DNA from: Dechloromonas sp.
GTDB taxonomy: Bacteria > Pseudomonadota > Gammaproteobacteria > Burkholderiales > Rhodocyclaceae
Assembly (NCBI GenBank): GCA_028687035.1
Contig: JAQUAX010000016.1
Coordinates: forward strand, 1-64,000
Direction: 5' to 3'
DNA: 64,000 nucleotides
Position numbers and translations under genes: made by a program. The notes under the pieces were generated by a model. That model ran no database searches. It saw only the letters and a list, made by a program, of their open reading frames with translations, and was not told where the DNA came from. Positions 62,356-64,000 of this stretch are shown here, piece by piece (the stretch's first letter is position 1; each line of letters begins with the position of its first letter).

Positions 62356-62658
62356 ATGGGATTCTTTGAAAAACTCTTGCGAGGAGCAGTTGGTTCGCAT
62401 GGCGGAGGTCATCATGGCGGTGACCGGAACAGCGGCCATCATGGCTGGGGGAACAGTTATCCCTCAAATTCAGCGCCACCCCCCAATAGCGCTGCTGGTG
62501 GCCCCTCATGCCCGAAGTGCGGCTCCGCGACACCTCCTGGGGGGCGCTACTGTGCCCAATGCGGCACAGCCTTGGTGCCTGGTAATTGTGCGGCCTGCAA
62601 TGCGAACCTCGCCCCGGGGACAAAGTTTTGTCCAAATTGTGGCAAGGCGCAGATCTGA
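62356..62658 (+). CDS. Double zinc-ribbon small protein
   Basis: A 100-residue protein. The first 50 residues are Gly/His/Ser-rich (SHGGGHHGGDRNSGHHGWG). They are followed by two zinc ribbons with Cys pairs 52/55, 66/69 and 78/81, 92/95 (CPKCG, CAQCG, CAACN, CPNCG). No signal peptide is present, so it should be cytosolic and can bind at least two zinc ions plus more on the His-rich part. A strong CGGAGG ribosome site lies 5 bases before the ATG. Its place between czcA and czcD suggests a role as zinc buffer or sensor; this is inference. Confidence 0.8.
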   Translation: MGFFEKLLRGAVGSHGGGHHGGDRNSGHHGWGNSYPSNSAPPPNSAAGGPSCPKCGSATPPGGRYCAQCGTALVPGNCAACNANLAPGTKFCPNCGKAQI

Positions 62659-62675
62659 GTTGGCGTGGTCGTCCC

Positions 62676-62891
62676 ATGTTTCTGCACATGCTCCACAACC
62701 ACCTTGAATTCCAACTCCTCATTCTCACCCTGGGACTAATTCTGGCTTTTTGGGTGTTTTACGGCTGGGTTTGCTCGCGGGAAGGTCGGCGTGGCAAGGC
62801 ACCAAAATTTTCAGAAAATCTTCGGCGTCGTCTCCAGATGACTAAGCAGAAGTTGAAGCGACGTCACGATGATCAAGGAGGCTCCGCATGA
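62676..62891 (+). CDS. Small single-pass membrane protein
   Basis: A 71-residue protein. His-containing N-terminus (MFLHMLHNHLEF), one hydrophobic helix (about 12-31, LLILTLGLILAFWVFYGWV), then a Cys and a strongly basic tail (REGRRGKAPKFSENLRRRL). The topology suggests a cytosolic C-terminus. The stop overlaps the czcD start (ATGA), so the two are coupled. The ribosome site is weak. No family is recognised; it may assist the CDF transporter. Confidence 0.55.
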   Translation: MFLHMLHNHLEFQLLILTLGLILAFWVFYGWVCSREGRRGKAPKFSENLRRRLQMTKQKLKRRHDDQGGSA

Positions 62892-63832
62892 GTACGAGCC
62901 ACACCCACGCACTTCCGAGCACTGAAAACGAGCGTGCCCTGCGCTTTGCTCTGGCACTGACCGGCAGTTTCCTGGTTGCCGAAGTCATTGGCGGCGTACT
63001 GACCGGAAGCTTAGCTCTCATCTCGGATGCCGCGCACATGTTGACCGATGCTGCCGCGCTCGCCATCGCATTGGCGGCCATCCGCATTGCCCGGCGCCCG
63101 GCCGATCGCCGACGAACCTATGGCTACCACCGCTTTGAGATTCTGGCGGCTGCCTTCAATGCCATGCTGCTGTTTGCCGTGGCGCTCTACATCCTGGTTG
63201 AGGCTTACCGGCGATTCACCTCCCCGCCCGAAATCCATTCGGTTGGGATGCTCGTGATCGCCAGTATCGGCCTCATCGTCAATCTGATCAGCATCCGCCT
63301 GCTGAGCGGGGGACAGACAGATAGCCTCAACATAAAGGGTGCCTATCTCGAAGTGTGGAGCGACCTTCTGGGGTCGATCGCCGTGATCCTCGGCGCGGTG
63401 GTGATTCAGCTAACCGGCTGGTCCTGGGTAGACCCGCTTGTGGCTGTCGCCATTGGCCTCTGGGTTTTGCCACGCGCCTGGATCTTGCTGAAGGACAGTC
63501 TGAATATCCTGCTCGAAGGCGTGCCCGAGGGCATCGACTTAGGAGAGGTGGAGCTGGCCATGCTGGCTGTGCCGGGCGTCCTTGGCATTCATGACCTGCA
63601 CGTCTGGGCGCTGACGACCGGCAAGACCAGCCTGACCGCGCATGTGGTCTATGACCAGACTCACTCCCCCGAAGACGCTTTGATGCCCGCCTTACAGACG
63701 GTGTTGGCCAACCGCTTCAAGGTAGTCCACACGACGCTGCAATGCGAAACCAAACCCTGTGCGCGCCAACCGCAAGGCTGCACCACCGCCGACAGCACGT
63801 CCGAGCACGGCGACAACCCAAATGTTCATTAA
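62888..63832 (+). CDS. czcD: CDF-family Zn/Cd/Co transporter CzcD
   Basis: A 314-residue cation diffusion facilitator exporting Zn2+/Cd2+/Co2+ from cytosol to periplasm. Helix 2 holds the transport site DAAHMLTDAAAL (Asp 47, His 50, Asp 54). Helix 5 has WSWVDPLVAVAIGL with its Asp. The cytosolic metallochaperone-like domain has GIHDLHVWALTTG and ends Cys-rich (QCETKPCARQPQGC). A Gly- and Ala-rich N-terminus with HTH is present. It completes the resistance system: CzcD to the periplasm, CzcCBA to the outside. Confidence 0.93.
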   Translation: MSTSHTHALPSTENERALRFALALTGSFLVAEVIGGVLTGSLALISDAAHMLTDAAALAIALAAIRIARRPADRRRTYGYHRFEILAAAFNAMLLFAVALYILVEAYRRFTSPPEIHSVGMLVIASIGLIVNLISIRLLSGGQTDSLNIKGAYLEVWSDLLGSIAVILGAVVIQLTGWSWVDPLVAVAIGLWVLPRAWILLKDSLNILLEGVPEGIDLGEVELAMLAVPGVLGIHDLHVWALTTGKTSLTAHVVYDQTHSPEDALMPALQTVLANRFKVVHTTLQCETKPCARQPQGCTTADSTSEHGDNPNVH

Positions 63833-63860
63833 CCAATTTACCAACTGACATGGAGCTCCC

Positions 63861-64000
63861 ATGAAACCTTCCACGGCACTCTCCGCTTTTCTTTTCGCTT
63901 GCTTCGTCAATCTGGCGTCCGCTGCGGACGATCATAAGGGCCATGCCCACAACGAGAAGCCGGGCCAAGCGCACACCCATAATGCCAAGCCCCAGCACGA
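63861..64000 (+). CDS. His-rich secreted protein, cut by the window edge
   Basis: The first 46 residues only. A signal peptide (MKPSTALSAFLFACFVNLASA) is followed by a His-rich start (ADDHKGHAHNEKPGQAHTHN), so probably a periplasmic metal-binding protein of the czc cluster. GGAG precedes the ATG. The family cannot be assigned from the visible part. Confidence 0.7.
   Translation, partial: MKPSTALSAFLFACFVNLASAADDHKGHAHNEKPGQAHTHNAKPQH

Noticed and set aside
49165..64000. Integrase, relaxase or transposition genes of the island
   Set aside because: None is encoded between 49,165 and 64,000, so the type of element that brought the region cannot be named from this window.

Overview
The window is high-GC chromosomal DNA of a betaproteobacterium. 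The gene content fits the Rhodocyclales (Dechloromonas/Azonexus-like): diheme cytochrome c4, an SHP-DHC-b561 cytochrome cluster, many PAS-rich hybrid kinases, and coaBC-dut and hda-HAD-pcnB-folK gene neighbourhoods. The genus is an inference from gene content and style, not from a marker gene.

Positions 1-22 kb are mostly core genome. An ISL3-type transposase tail ends at 121. Then come cytochrome c4, dut-coaBC (minus strand) divergent from radC, rpmB-rpmG, a soluble five-PAS hybrid kinase, dsbB, and an RstAB-like two-component pair with two tiny genes behind it. A tightly overlapped minus-strand operon follows (dedA, lipoprotein, purN, DUF3108 protein, RsmB-like methyltransferase, MscS channel), divergent from mutL. 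Next is a binding protein/hybrid kinase pair that resembles TorT/TorS in layout. An IS481-type element (21932-22957) sits in a CTAG target that contains the kinase stop codon, flanked by a perfect 6-bp target duplication.

Positions 23-34 kb hold a secreted protein of unknown function and a metal-type RND efflux operon (fusion protein, permease, DUF3240 protein, outer-membrane factor). Directly behind it are SHP cytochrome, diheme cytochrome, cytochrome b561 and a QseBC/PmrAB-like regulator pair. Boxes of the form YTTAAG with an 11-bp period lie before both transcription units, so the pair probably controls the efflux pump and the cytochromes together.

Positions 33.6-49.1 kb return to core genes: pbpG-like peptidase, miaA, a response regulator, a second (HAE-type) RND pump in an overlapping operon with purM and rlpA, tyrS, hda, a HAD phosphatase, an MscS channel with a cyclic-nucleotide domain, pcnB and folK.

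At about 49,158 a DUF486 membrane-protein gene is cut after about 26 codons and accessory DNA begins, less GC-rich and different in codon use. It carries an anion permease, a minus-strand gene cluster with attC-like sites, a mobile-element-type protein, and a czcI-C-B-A / zinc ribbon / czcD heavy-metal resistance cluster that runs off the right end. The cluster at 50.8-53.6 kb includes a TIR-like/PD-(D/E)XK fusion, an Mrr-like nuclease and a third nuclease-like protein. The TIR-nuclease plus Mrr-like pair is the best candidate here for an undescribed (probably anti-phage) system. No integrase, tRNA, rRNA or CRISPR array was seen.
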